Assembly (NCBI GenBank): GCA_045532715.1
Contig: JAZSGM010000302.1
Span: forward strand, 1-8,690
Reading direction: 5' to 3'
DNA from: RGIG2041 sp045532715
GTDB lineage: Bacteria > Bacillota > Clostridia > UBA1381 > UMGS1253
Length of the DNA stretch: 8,690 bases
In this document: one piece after another, positions 1 through 5,569 of the stretch
Position numbering within the stretch: position 1 is the first letter of the stretch
How the letters are laid out: each line of letters starts with the position of its first letter
The notes under the pieces: generated by a model
What the model was told of the DNA's origin: nothing
The model's database searches: none
What the model saw: the letters and a program-made list of their open reading frames with translations, nothing else
Program-made: the position numbers and the translations under genes

Positions 1-48
1 TTTGCATCCGTGCTGAATATGTAACCTGTGTCGCAACAGAACAATCAA

Positions 49-77
49 ATTATACACCACATCTGGCGTAATGTCAA
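49..77 (-). promoter_or_regulatory. Consensus sigma-A promoter reading leftward
   Basis: On the minus strand TTGACA (77-72) is followed after exactly 17 nt by TATAAT (54-49), a perfect match to both sigma-A hexamers. Transcription would start near position 42 and leave the window to the left. No convincing ribosome binding site and start codon are visible in the remaining 40 nt, so the gene served lies outside the window. The -10 box overlaps the left arm of the operator-like inverted repeat, which suggests control by the XRE protein encoded just to the right. Confidence 0.72.
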
Positions 78-96
78 CACATCAAATGTAGTGTAT
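52..96. promoter_or_regulatory. Operator-like inverted repeat between divergent promoters
   Basis: The arms ATACACCACATCTG (52-65) and CAAATGTAGTGTAT (83-96) are inverted copies matching at 12 of 14 positions, with their centres about three helical turns apart. The left arm overlaps the -10 of the leftward promoter and the right arm overlaps the probable -10 of the rightward one. A smaller ACAT-CAA-ATGT dyad lies at 79-89. This geometry is typical of an autoregulating XRE/Cro repressor that also controls a divergent gene. Binding by the adjacent protein is inference. Confidence 0.55.
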
Positions 97-99
97 GTT
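71..99 (+). promoter_or_regulatory. Probable promoter of the XRE regulator
   Basis: TATGTT at 94-99 is a plausible -10, with ATGTCA at 71-76 as a weak -35 at 17-nt spacing. It is much weaker than the consensus promoter on the other strand, as expected for a repressor made at low level. Its -10 overlaps the right operator arm. Confidence 0.35.
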
Positions 100-122
100 A
101 AAATTTTTCCGAGGTGATTACT

Positions 123-335
123 TTGGAAAAATGTGCATTGCGCTTAAAGGCACTTCGAGAAGATCACGACCTGACCCAAACCGATGTCGCTACTATCTTA
201 AAAACAACTCAACAAGTTTATTCACGATATGAAAACGAAAAAAATGAAATACCGATACATCACATTATAACACTGTCAAGATTTTATAAAGTAAGTTGTG
301 ATTATATTTTAGGTGAAACTGATGAGATGAACTAA
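123..335 (+). CDS. Small XRE/Cro-family helix-turn-helix regulator
   Basis: This 70-residue protein is essentially one HTH_3 domain. The helix-turn-helix lies at about residues 17-44 (LTQTDVATIL then QQVYSRYENEKNEIP), followed by the usual helices carrying ITLSRFYKVSCDYILG. It should bind DNA as a dimer and act as a repressor. The start chosen is TTG at 123, because GAGGTGA (111-117) sits 5 nt before it. A GTG at 114 in the same frame falls inside that Shine-Dalgarno and has none of its own. The gene is AT-rich and stands alone, with a strong hairpin terminator about 70 nt after the stop. The divergent promoter region upstream suggests that it represses itself and a leftward gene outside the window. 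Such stand-alone regulators are common in mobile or accessory DNA, but no phage or element genes are visible here. Confidence 0.85.
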   Translation: MEKCALRLKALREDHDLTQTDVATILKTTQQVYSRYENEKNEIPIHHIITLSRFYKVSCDYILGETDEMN

Positions 336-340
336 TATAC

Positions 341-468
341 CGGCTTCAATAGCAGGGGGTTCTTATGGAGGACTGCAAGTCCCCCTAAGCCGTTTTAAGG
401 GGGTTGAAGGGGGAGAATCGGAACTCCCCCTTCGTTTTGCTACTTTTGCAATCAAAAGTAGGTCCTCC
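341..468. repeat. Composite hairpin block, likely dispersed intergenic repeat
   Basis: Several stems are packed into 128 nt. CGGCTT (341-346) pairs with AAGCCG (387-392). GGAGGACT (367-374) pairs with AGTCCCCC (378-385) with one mismatch. GAAGGGGGAG (406-415) pairs with CTCCCCCTTC (424-433). CTACTTTTG (440-448) pairs with CAAAAGTAG (453-461) around a 4-nt loop. GGAGGAC (367-373) can also pair with GTCCTCC (462-468). No reading frame is preserved. Such dense, perfect stems resemble REP/MITE-like intergenic repeats, but copy number cannot be judged from one window. Confidence 0.5.
406..438 (+). terminator. Rho-independent terminator after the XRE gene
   Basis: A 10-bp perfect stem, GAAGGGGGAG (406-415) with CTCCCCCTTC (424-433), has an 8-nt loop and is followed by GTTTTG. 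It lies about 70 nt after the XRE stop codon and is the first good terminator there. It also forms part of the hairpin block. Confidence 0.6.
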
Positions 469-535
469 TGGCAGGGCATAATATATAAACCTATTTCAAG
501 GTAACAGTTCAACGCTTTGTAGCATAGCTATACAT

Positions 536-561
536 AATAAAAAACGGATGCAAATGCATCC
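536..561 (-). terminator. Terminator of the MBL-GDPD fusion gene
   Basis: GGATGCA (546-552) and TGCATCC (555-561) form a 7-bp stem. Read on the minus strand it is followed by a G and a run of T residues, and it begins 5 nt after the stop codon at 567. On the plus strand the stem is also followed by six T residues, so it may work in both directions. Confidence 0.75.
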
Positions 562-566
562 ATTTT

Positions 567-2009
567 TTATGCTTGATTTTTTATGTATTCTGTTAATTTA
601 TCCGGAAAATTGACTGTGCAACCATCGGTCAAGCTGTCATACACGTGCTGCATTAATTTCTCGTCTGCTACACCCCACGCACGCACGTTAAAGCCCAAAT
701 GATGCCACTTTGCCACTTTGTCCTGCGTAACATTTTCTGCCTTCGGGCAAAGCTCCTCAATGCCGAGCGCGAGCAGCTCCTGCACTTCCGCCTCGGAAAA
801 ATCACCCTTCAAATACCCTGTGCGCAGAATCGGCGCATAGGCACGGATTGCCTTAAGACTGTCTAATTTAAACGAAGTTATCATCACGCGCGCACCAAGG
901 TCGTATTTCAAAATCATATCCGCAATCTCTTTTTCAATACCCGATTGCTTGATTTCGATGGCAAGCGTTAAATCACGCCAGCCGAAAGCCTGTAAAAATT
1001 CCTCCAGCTTCACGATTCTGTCCTCTAAACCATCCTTCTTTACGCGGAACGCCAGCAGTTCTTCATAAGTATAATCTGCAATGCTGCCTTCCTCGCCTGT
1101 CACACGCTCGAGTGAGTCATCGTGAAACAGCACCAAAACGCCGTCTTTTGTGCGTTGTACATCCGTTTCAATGCCGTTTGCGCCCATATACAAGCCGAGG
1201 TTAAACGCCATCATCGTATTTTCCGGTGCATATTCACTCGCGCCGCGGTGCGCATAATTTACAAAATGCGTGCGGCTTTCATTTAAAATCACATTGTCCA
1301 TGCTCACACGGCAGCTTTCCAAAAACAATGGCCACTCCGTCGGGTCGATAAACGGAGTTTTTTCCGTTTTTCCGATGAGCGCCGCCTTTTCCTGCGTATG
1401 ATTCTGTCCGGCATGATTGCCCATAAACACATCTACATGCTCTTGTTTTAAGCGTTCAACCGAATTGTAAAACTGACCGCGTAAAAGGTACGAGCGGCAG
1501 TGCGTATAGCGACGACGGTAGTAATCCTTCTTCAGCTGATTGGCACTTGCACCGCCGAAGGTGCCGACGCGGTAGGTTTTTCCATCCTCCTCGACATCAA
1601 AAAACAGTGAATAGGTACCCTCAGTATGCCCCGGCGTATATATGCACAAAATTTCCGTATCACCGATTTTGATAACCCCGCCATCCGTATAATACACATC
1701 CGGCGTAAAGCCCTTAATGTATTTTACATCCTCTTTGGCAAGGTAGGTCTTTGCCCCTGTCAGACGCACAAGCTCCGCCGTAGCATCCGTATGATCGCCA
1801 TGCCCGTGCGAATGCAGAATGTGCCGTACATCCATGATATCAAAGCCGAGCACTTCCATACCCTCTTTGATATTATCTATATTATAATCGTAGCCCGTAT
1901 CAATCAGCACAAGTCCCGCACTCGTCACCAGAAGGTGCGACGATGCCTTTCTCGTACCGATAAAATACAAATTCCCGACCATTTTAAACGGTGCAATATC
2001 CGAAATCAT
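567..2009 (-). CDS. Metallo-beta-lactamase-fold / glycerophosphodiester phosphodiesterase fusion
   Basis: This 480-residue protein has two enzyme domains. Residues 1 to about 235 are a metallo-beta-lactamase fold: DTG at 38-40, the metal motif H68-G-H70-G-D72-H73, a second ligand in PGHTEGT (H128) and a third in GNH (H199). This ligand pattern suits a di-zinc hydrolase of B3-like type, without an obvious bridging Asp. Residues 250-478 are a GDPD TIM barrel: H254-R255-G-A with E263-N-T, E281-T-D283, H296-D297-D298 and IEIK (351-354). GDPD enzymes cleave glycerophosphodiesters to glycerol 3-phosphate and an alcohol. No signal peptide is seen, so it is probably cytosolic. The ATG at 2009 has GGAGGAAC 5 nt upstream. 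It is one continuous frame with its own promoter and terminator. The physiological substrate of the N-terminal domain is unknown; a joint role in lipid head-group or phosphodiester breakdown is inference. Confidence 0.88.
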   Translation of the reverse strand: MISDIAPFKMVGNLYFIGTRKASSHLLVTSAGLVLIDTGYDYNIDNIKEGMEVLGFDIMDVRHILHSHGHGDHTDATAELVRLTGAKTYLAKEDVKYIKGFTPDVYYTDGGVIKIGDTEILCIYTPGHTEGTYSLFFDVEEDGKTYRVGTFGGASANQLKKDYYRRRYTHCRSYLLRGQFYNSVERLKQEHVDVFMGNHAGQNHTQEKAALIGKTEKTPFIDPTEWPLFLESCRVSMDNVILNESRTHFVNYAHRGASEYAPENTMMAFNLGLYMGANGIETDVQRTKDGVLVLFHDDSLERVTGEEGSIADYTYEELLAFRVKKDGLEDRIVKLEEFLQAFGWRDLTLAIEIKQSGIEKEIADMILKYDLGARVMITSFKLDSLKAIRAYAPILRTGYLKGDFSEAEVQELLALGIEELCPKAENVTQDKVAKWHHLGFNVRAWGVADEKLMQHVYDSLTDGCTVNFPDKLTEYIKNQA

Positions 2010-2036
2010 TTACAGTTCCTCCAAAACTTTTTTCTT

Positions 2037-2065
2037 ATTATAACAGATATCTGCTTCATATGCAA
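2037..2065 (-). promoter_or_regulatory. Probable promoter of the MBL-GDPD gene
   Basis: On the minus strand TATAAT (2042-2037) is preceded at 17-nt spacing by TTGCAT (2065-2060). The -10 is perfect and the -35 keeps TTG. It lies 28 nt upstream of the start codon and back to back with the rightward promoter at 2078-2106. Confidence 0.55.
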
Positions 2066-2077
2066 GCATACCGCTAC

Positions 2078-2106
2078 TTGACTTTTTAGTTGCAATGCGT
2101 TATATT
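2078..2106 (+). promoter_or_regulatory. Promoter of the membrane-anchored protein gene
   Basis: TTGACT (2078-2083) and TATATT (2101-2106) are separated by 17 nt, each five of six to the sigma-A consensus. The start codon follows about 32 nt downstream, behind AAAGGAG at 2125-2131. Confidence 0.65.
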
Positions 2107-2138
2107 TATTACAGCAAACACTACAAAGGAGCGATTCT

Positions 2139-2585
2139 ATGAAAAAGAAATTTTTAATCGGTGCTGCAATTGCAGTGGCAGTAATTGCTATAATCGTTGT
2201 CGCAATTCTGGTTTTCAAAGCACCACCGATGCTGACGCAGGAAAGAACAGAGGTTGCGAAGGTAACGCTCACCTTAAACCCGGGCACAGAGCAAGCAACT
2301 GTGATTGAACTGCAACAAAGAGCAGATATGTATACGATATGTGCGTTGTTGGAAAACGCCAAATCCCGCAAGAATTTTTCTTACGGACAGGAGGGCGCAG
2401 CGCAGAACCCCGCCCACGAAATCACCATCGCCTACAAAAACGCTGTGCAGGGCAGATTTTTCAGTGCCGGCGAAGATGACATCATCCTGCGTTGCATAAA
2501 TCCGGATAAACCAATCGAAAAACAGAAGTTTGTGCGCGGTAACTGCGAAGGCTTAAGCGAACACTTAAAAATATGGTATGAATAA
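2139..2585 (+). CDS. Single-pass membrane-anchored protein of unknown function
   Basis: The product has 148 residues. It opens with MKKK followed by a hydrophobic helix at about residues 5-26, and then a soluble region of about 120 residues. There is no lipobox cysteine, so this is an uncleaved signal anchor or signal peptide rather than a lipoprotein. The N-terminal lysines place the soluble part outside the membrane. That part has alternating beta-like stretches (VAKVTLTLNPG, HEITIAYKNA) and two cysteines (C120, C136), but I recognise no family or catalytic motif. The ATG has AAAGGAG 7 nt upstream and its own promoter. The gene is divergent from the MBL-GDPD gene. Its stop codon lies inside the left copy of the 48-bp inverted repeat, and a terminator follows at 2633. 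Function is not assignable. Confidence 0.75.
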   Translation: MKKKFLIGAAIAVAVIAIIVVAILVFKAPPMLTQERTEVAKVTLTLNPGTEQATVIELQQRADMYTICALLENAKSRKNFSYGQEGAAQNPAHEITIAYKNAVQGRFFSAGEDDIILRCINPDKPIEKQKFVRGNCEGLSEHLKIWYE

Positions 2586-2627
2586 AAAATAAAACCTGAG
2601 GGTTATGCGGAGTGTTTGTAAGGACAG
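2580..2627 (+). repeat. Left arm of long inverted repeat flanking the XRE-ARH gene
   Basis: These 48 nt run from the last codon and stop (GAATAA) of the preceding gene to GGACAG. They reappear in inverted orientation at 4478-4526 with four mismatches and one extra A, so 44 of 48 positions match. The differing dinucleotides are GT versus CA after CCTGAGG, and TG versus CT after AGTGTT. The arms enclose 1850 bp that contain only the XRE-ARH gene and its signals. Confidence 0.9.
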
Positions 2628-2632
2628 ATTTT

Positions 2633-2668
2633 AGCAGACGGTTAAGAATACCCGTCTGCTTTTATTTT
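2633..2668 (+). terminator. Terminator after the membrane-anchored protein gene
   Basis: AGCAGACGG (2633-2641) pairs perfectly with CCGTCTGCT (2652-2660) around a 10-nt loop, followed by TTTATTTT. It lies 47 nt after the stop codon at 2585, just inside the left repeat arm, and isolates the next gene from upstream transcription. Confidence 0.8.
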
Positions 2669-2688
2669 GCAGATTGACAACCGACAGT

Positions 2689-2743
2689 TTGCATAATTAG
2701 CAACAAATAATTGGTTGCATAAAATGTACGATAAATATATAAT
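2689..2743 (+). promoter_or_regulatory. Promoter and possible operator of the XRE-ARH gene
   Basis: TTGCAT (2715-2720) and TATAAT (2738-2743) are spaced by 17 nt, giving a good sigma-A promoter about 30 nt before the ATG. The -35 overlaps a dyad, GCAAC (2700-2704) and GTTGC (2714-2718), and the octamer TTGCATAA occurs twice (2689-2696 and 2715-2722). Because the product has its own XRE domain, autoregulation through this dyad is a reasonable inference. Confidence 0.6.
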
Positions 2744-2773
2744 AAAATTATCAGAAGAAGGAGGGAAATTTAT

Positions 2774-4354
2774 ATGAGGATAAAAGATACGATTTACAAA
2801 TTAAGAACAAAAGCAAAAATGTCACAGGAACAATTTGCAACACTGTTTCAAGTATCTCGTCAATCAGTACAAAAGTGGGAAAGCGGAACATCAGTTCCCG
2901 AACTTTCTAAAATTATTGAAATATCAAAGTATTTTGACATTTCTCTTGATGCAATGATTTTAAATCGTGATAATCGTGTTACCGAAGAGTTGAAGTACAA
3001 CAAAGAGATGAAGCCTCAATATTCAAATATGCATGACTGGGAATTTTATACGTCTGATATTCTTACTGAATATCAACAATCTGTTGACGAGGGACTTAAT
3101 ATTGAAACATATAAAGATATATTCGAAGCGGTTGCAAAACTCCCTAAAGATGAAATCAAAAAGAAAATTGGCGATATTTTGTTTGAGATTGTTATAAATT
3201 CAAAACAAAAAGAAGGCTATAAATATATTGAACCATCTGATCTTGATGGAATTAAAGCATTAAGAAGTGAATATTATCCTACGGATAAAGTAGATAAAAA
3301 TTTGCTGGCAAGCAAGCTACATGGTGCATGGATGGGAAGAATTTGCGGTTGTATGCTTGGTAAAACCGTAGAGGGCATACGAACAAAAGAACTTCTCCCC
3401 TTTCTTAAAGAGAGCGGGAATTATCCGATGCACAGGTATATTTATAAAACTGATATAACTGATGAAATATGTAGCAAATATAATTTTCCGTTTGCAAACA
3501 GACCTTATGCAGATGAAATTGACGGTATGCCTGTCGATGACGATACAAATTATGTTGTTTTAGCACAGATTATTATAGAAAAATATGGCAAAAATTTTAC
3601 ATCATATGATGTTTCTCGCGCATGGCTTGACTATCAGAATAAAAATGCATATTGTACTGCTGAAAGGGTGGCTTTCTGTAACTTTGTAAAAGGCTATGAG
3701 CCGCCGGAATCCGCAACTTATAAAAATCCGTACAGAGAATGGATTGGGGCTCAAATAAGAGGTGATTATTTCGGATACATCAATCCGGGAAATCCTGAGC
3801 TTGCCGCTGAGATGGCGTGGAGAGATGCATCCATTTCTCATATTAAAAATGGAATTTATGGTGAAATGTTTGTTTCTGCAATGCTCGCTGTGGCAGCTGT
3901 TACAAATAATGTTGAAGTCATAATATTAGGCGGGTTGGCTCAAATTCCATATACTTCGAGGCTTTATGAAGACATAATGTCAGTTTTAAATGGTTTCAAA
4001 TCAGGAGTAAGTCAAAGAGAATGTTTTGAGAATATTCATAAAAAATATGATGAATATACGTCACACGGATGGTGTCATACTAACCCTAATGCAATGATTG
4101 TTGCGGCATCACTCCTTTACGGTAGAGATGATTACGGAAAATCTATCTGTATGGCTGTTGAGACAGGATTTGACACAGATTGCAACGGTGCGACAGTAGG
4201 TTCGATTTTGGGTATGGCTAACGGAATTGACAGCATTGCTGAATGTTGGACAAGGCCGATAAACGATACATTACACACTTCAATATTTGGAGTAGGTACT
4301 GTTAAAATATCCGATAGAGTAAAAATGACAATGGAGCATATAAAATTATCGTAA
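2774..4354 (+). CDS. XRE-type HTH / ADP-ribosylglycohydrolase fusion protein
   Basis: This protein has 526 residues. Residues 4-62 are an XRE helix-turn-helix (MSQEQFATLFQ, then SRQSVQKWESGTSVPEL). Residues about 70-170 are a charged, mostly helical linker with no motif I recognise. Residues about 178-515 are an ADP-ribosylglycohydrolase (ARH/DraG) fold: GAWMGRICGCMLGK (184-197), the metal motif D255-D256-D257-T258, and GFDTDCNGATVGSILG (465-480), where D467-T-D469 supply the second metal site. Enzymes of this fold remove ADP-ribose from proteins or cleave related N-glycosides with two Mg ions; the DTDCNGA variant may act on small molecules, so the substrate is open. The ATG has AAGGAGGG 8 nt upstream. 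The gene has its own promoter, is clearly richer in A+T than its neighbours, and is enclosed by a long inverted repeat, all of which suggests transfer. Transcription control linked to the hydrolase state is inference. Confidence 0.87.
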   Translation: MRIKDTIYKLRTKAKMSQEQFATLFQVSRQSVQKWESGTSVPELSKIIEISKYFDISLDAMILNRDNRVTEELKYNKEMKPQYSNMHDWEFYTSDILTEYQQSVDEGLNIETYKDIFEAVAKLPKDEIKKKIGDILFEIVINSKQKEGYKYIEPSDLDGIKALRSEYYPTDKVDKNLLASKLHGAWMGRICGCMLGKTVEGIRTKELLPFLKESGNYPMHRYIYKTDITDEICSKYNFPFANRPYADEIDGMPVDDDTNYVVLAQIIIEKYGKNFTSYDVSRAWLDYQNKNAYCTAERVAFCNFVKGYEPPESATYKNPYREWIGAQIRGDYFGYINPGNPELAAEMAWRDASISHIKNGIYGEMFVSAMLAVAAVTNNVEVIILGGLAQIPYTSRLYEDIMSVLNGFKSGVSQRECFENIHKKYDEYTSHGWCHTNPNAMIVAASLLYGRDDYGKSICMAVETGFDTDCNGATVGSILGMANGIDSIAECWTRPINDTLHTSIFGVGTVKISDRVKMTMEHIKLS

Positions 4355-4386
4355 ATATATATATTGTCCGGTAGTGTAACGAGCAG

Positions 4387-4407
4387 GGAAGATGTATACC
4401 ATCTTCC
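4387..4407 (+). terminator. Possible weak terminator after the XRE-ARH gene
   Basis: GGAAGATG (4387-4394) pairs with CATCTTCC (4400-4407) around a 5-nt loop, 32 nt after the stop codon. The following ACGATTTT is a poor U tract. A second small dyad, TTAGGAT-A-ATCCTAA (4414-4428), follows at once. Either could end the ARH transcript, but neither is strong. Confidence 0.4.
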
Positions 4408-4436
4408 ACGATTTTAGGATAATCCTAATACCTTAT

Positions 4437-4474
4437 ACAACAAACCCCCGAAACAAAATTTTGTTTCGGGGGTT
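4437..4474 (-). terminator. Terminator of the thioredoxin gene, perfect 32-nt palindrome
   Basis: AACCCCCGAAACAAAA (4443-4458) is followed directly by its exact reverse complement (4459-4474). On the minus strand the G-rich side is followed by TTTGTTGT, so it ends transcripts from the thioredoxin gene, whose stop codon is 46 nt upstream. On the plus strand it lacks a T tail, so it may only pause the ARH transcript. Confidence 0.72.
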
Positions 4475-4477
4475 AAA

Positions 4478-4526
4478 CTGTCCTTAAGAACACTCCGCAT
4501 ATGCCTCAGGTTTTATTTTTTTATTC
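4478..4526 (-). repeat. Right arm of long inverted repeat flanking the XRE-ARH gene
   Basis: This is the inverted partner of 2580-2627. Read on the minus strand it starts with GAATAA, the last codon and stop of the thioredoxin gene, and runs to GGACAG. It contains the 8-bp palindrome GCATATGC, which the left arm lacks because GT replaces CA. Both flanking genes therefore share the same 3' end from their final Glu codon onward. Confidence 0.9.
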
Positions 4527-4841
4527 ACAAAGCTTGTTTAACATTTCTTCCAAGTCCGCTGCCGTGCTTAGACCGGAAAAACTGTGCACCAGCTCTCCGT
4601 GCTTGAAAAACAGAAAGCTCGGTACTGTGTTAATGCCGAATTCCTCGGCAAGCTCCATATTTTCATCCACATTAATTTTGCAGACAATCGCCTTGCCCTC
4701 AAAAAGCTGTGCAATCTCATCCACAATCGGGCTCATCATCTTACAAGGACCGCACCAGATTGCAAAAAAGTCCGCCAAAACCGGCTTACCCGTAGAAAGC
4801 GCCTCCTGAAAACCCTTTGTGTCCAAATGTACTGTAGCCAT
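4521..4841 (-). CDS. trx: Thioredoxin
   Basis: The 106-residue product matches the usual thioredoxin length. The redox motif is W29-C30-G31-P32-C33, preceded by LADFFAI, and the cis-proline lies in NTVPSFLFF. It reduces disulfides of cytosolic proteins and is itself reduced by thioredoxin reductase, which is not in the window. The ATG at 4841 is chosen because AGGAGGT (4855-4849) lies 7 nt upstream. The open frame extends further to 4922, but those residues do not resemble thioredoxin and lack a Shine-Dalgarno. The residue before WCGPC is Ile rather than the commoner Thr, Glu or Pro, a minor variation. It follows hflX and the yigZ-like gene on the same strand after a gap of about 100 nt, and a possible promoter of its own lies in that gap. 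Its stop codon is within the right inverted-repeat arm. Confidence 0.93.
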   Translation of the reverse strand: MATVHLDTKGFQEALSTGKPVLADFFAIWCGPCKMMSPIVDEIAQLFEGKAIVCKINVDENMELAEEFGINTVPSFLFFKHGELVHSFSGLSTAADLEEMLNKLCE

Positions 4842-4864
4842 AACCTCTACCTCCTTATACACAC

Positions 4865-4894
4865 ACTTTAACTTATAAAACATCCTTCTGTCAA
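4865..4894 (-). promoter_or_regulatory. Possible promoter of the thioredoxin gene
   Basis: A perfect TTGACA (4894-4889) on the minus strand is followed at 18 nt by TAAAGT (4870-4865), a four-of-six -10. No terminator is seen between the yigZ-like gene and this point, so read-through from hflX is also possible. Confidence 0.4.
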
Positions 4895-4943
4895 TAGGCT
4901 TTCCAAAACTTTCATAAATCATTCACAAAAAGGCATTCGTTTC

Positions 4944-5567
4944 TCACAAATCCAGATAATCCTGCTCTGCCACCTTACATACCGCGCGTCCGTTGGAGGC
5001 TTCGCACATCGCCTTTAAAAAGCTTTCCGTTTCGTGCGTTTTTGTGTACACATACATCTGCGCACGATCCGTATATGTAATCTCCTTAATGGTATGTCCG
5101 CGCTGCTCAGCTTCATAACGCAGCTTGCCCAGAAGCGTGTAATCACACGCAACCTCCACCACATCGCAAAGCACGCGCGTGATGATGCCGCCGGCATCGA
5201 CACCCAGCTTGGCGCTTGCACCATAAGCGCGCACCAGACCGCCACCGCCGAGCAATATGCCGCCAAAATAACGCGTAACCACCACACACAGATTCGTTAA
5301 ATTCTCCTTGCGCAACACATCCAGAACCGGAATCCCCGCCGTGCCGGACGGTTCTCCGTCATCGCTGTAGCGACAAATGTTATTTTCGTCAATGATATAC
5401 GCATACACATTATGCGTTGCGTCGTAATACTCGCTGCGCAGTGCATTAATAAAAGCAAGTGCCTCCTGCTCTGTCTGCACAGGCAGGACATGTGCAATAA
5501 AACGAGAGCGTCGCTCTATCATTTCCGCACTCGCGCGCGAACGAATTGTTCTGTACTCTGTCTTCAT
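4944..5567 (-). CDS. yigZ: YigZ/IMPACT-family (UPF0029) protein
   Basis: This 207-residue protein has the family's full two-domain length. The N-terminal UPF0029 domain covers about residues 18-123 and carries the signature CRYSDDGEPSGTAGIPVLDVL (65-85) and the glycine-rich TRYFGGILLGGGGLVRAYG (98-116). The C-terminal part, about 138-195, corresponds to the DUF1949 ferredoxin-like domain. The bacterial members are linked to translation only by homology to eukaryotic IMPACT; the biochemical role is not settled. I chose the ATG at 5567, two nucleotides after the hflX stop, because the upstream extension does not match the family. The ribosome binding site would be GAGGGATTAGG within the end of hflX, so the two are probably translationally coupled. 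Pairing with hflX, a ribosome-associated GTPase, fits a translation-related role, but this is inference. Confidence 0.9.
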   Translation of the reverse strand: MKTEYRTIRSRASAEMIERRSRFIAHVLPVQTEQEALAFINALRSEYYDATHNVYAYIIDENNICRYSDDGEPSGTAGIPVLDVLRKENLTNLCVVVTRYFGGILLGGGGLVRAYGASAKLGVDAGGIITRVLCDVVEVACDYTLLGKLRYEAEQRGHTIKEITYTDRAQMYVYTKTHETESFLKAMCEASNGRAVCKVAEQDYLDL

Positions 5568-5569
5568 AC

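Noticed and set aside
1626..2081. A 151-codon open frame on the plus strand opposite the MBL domain
   Set aside because: It has no ribosome binding site and an atypical, His/Arg/Ile-rich composition, and it lies wholly antisense to a gene with clear catalytic motifs.
3250..3279. The shared string LRSEYY in the ARH fusion and in the YigZ-like protein
   Set aside because: The surrounding residues and folds are unrelated, so this is most likely a coincidence.
4842..4922. N-terminal extension of thioredoxin up to position 4922
   Set aside because: The added residues are unlike thioredoxin and overlap the probable promoter. The ATG at 4841 has a strong AGGAGGT site.
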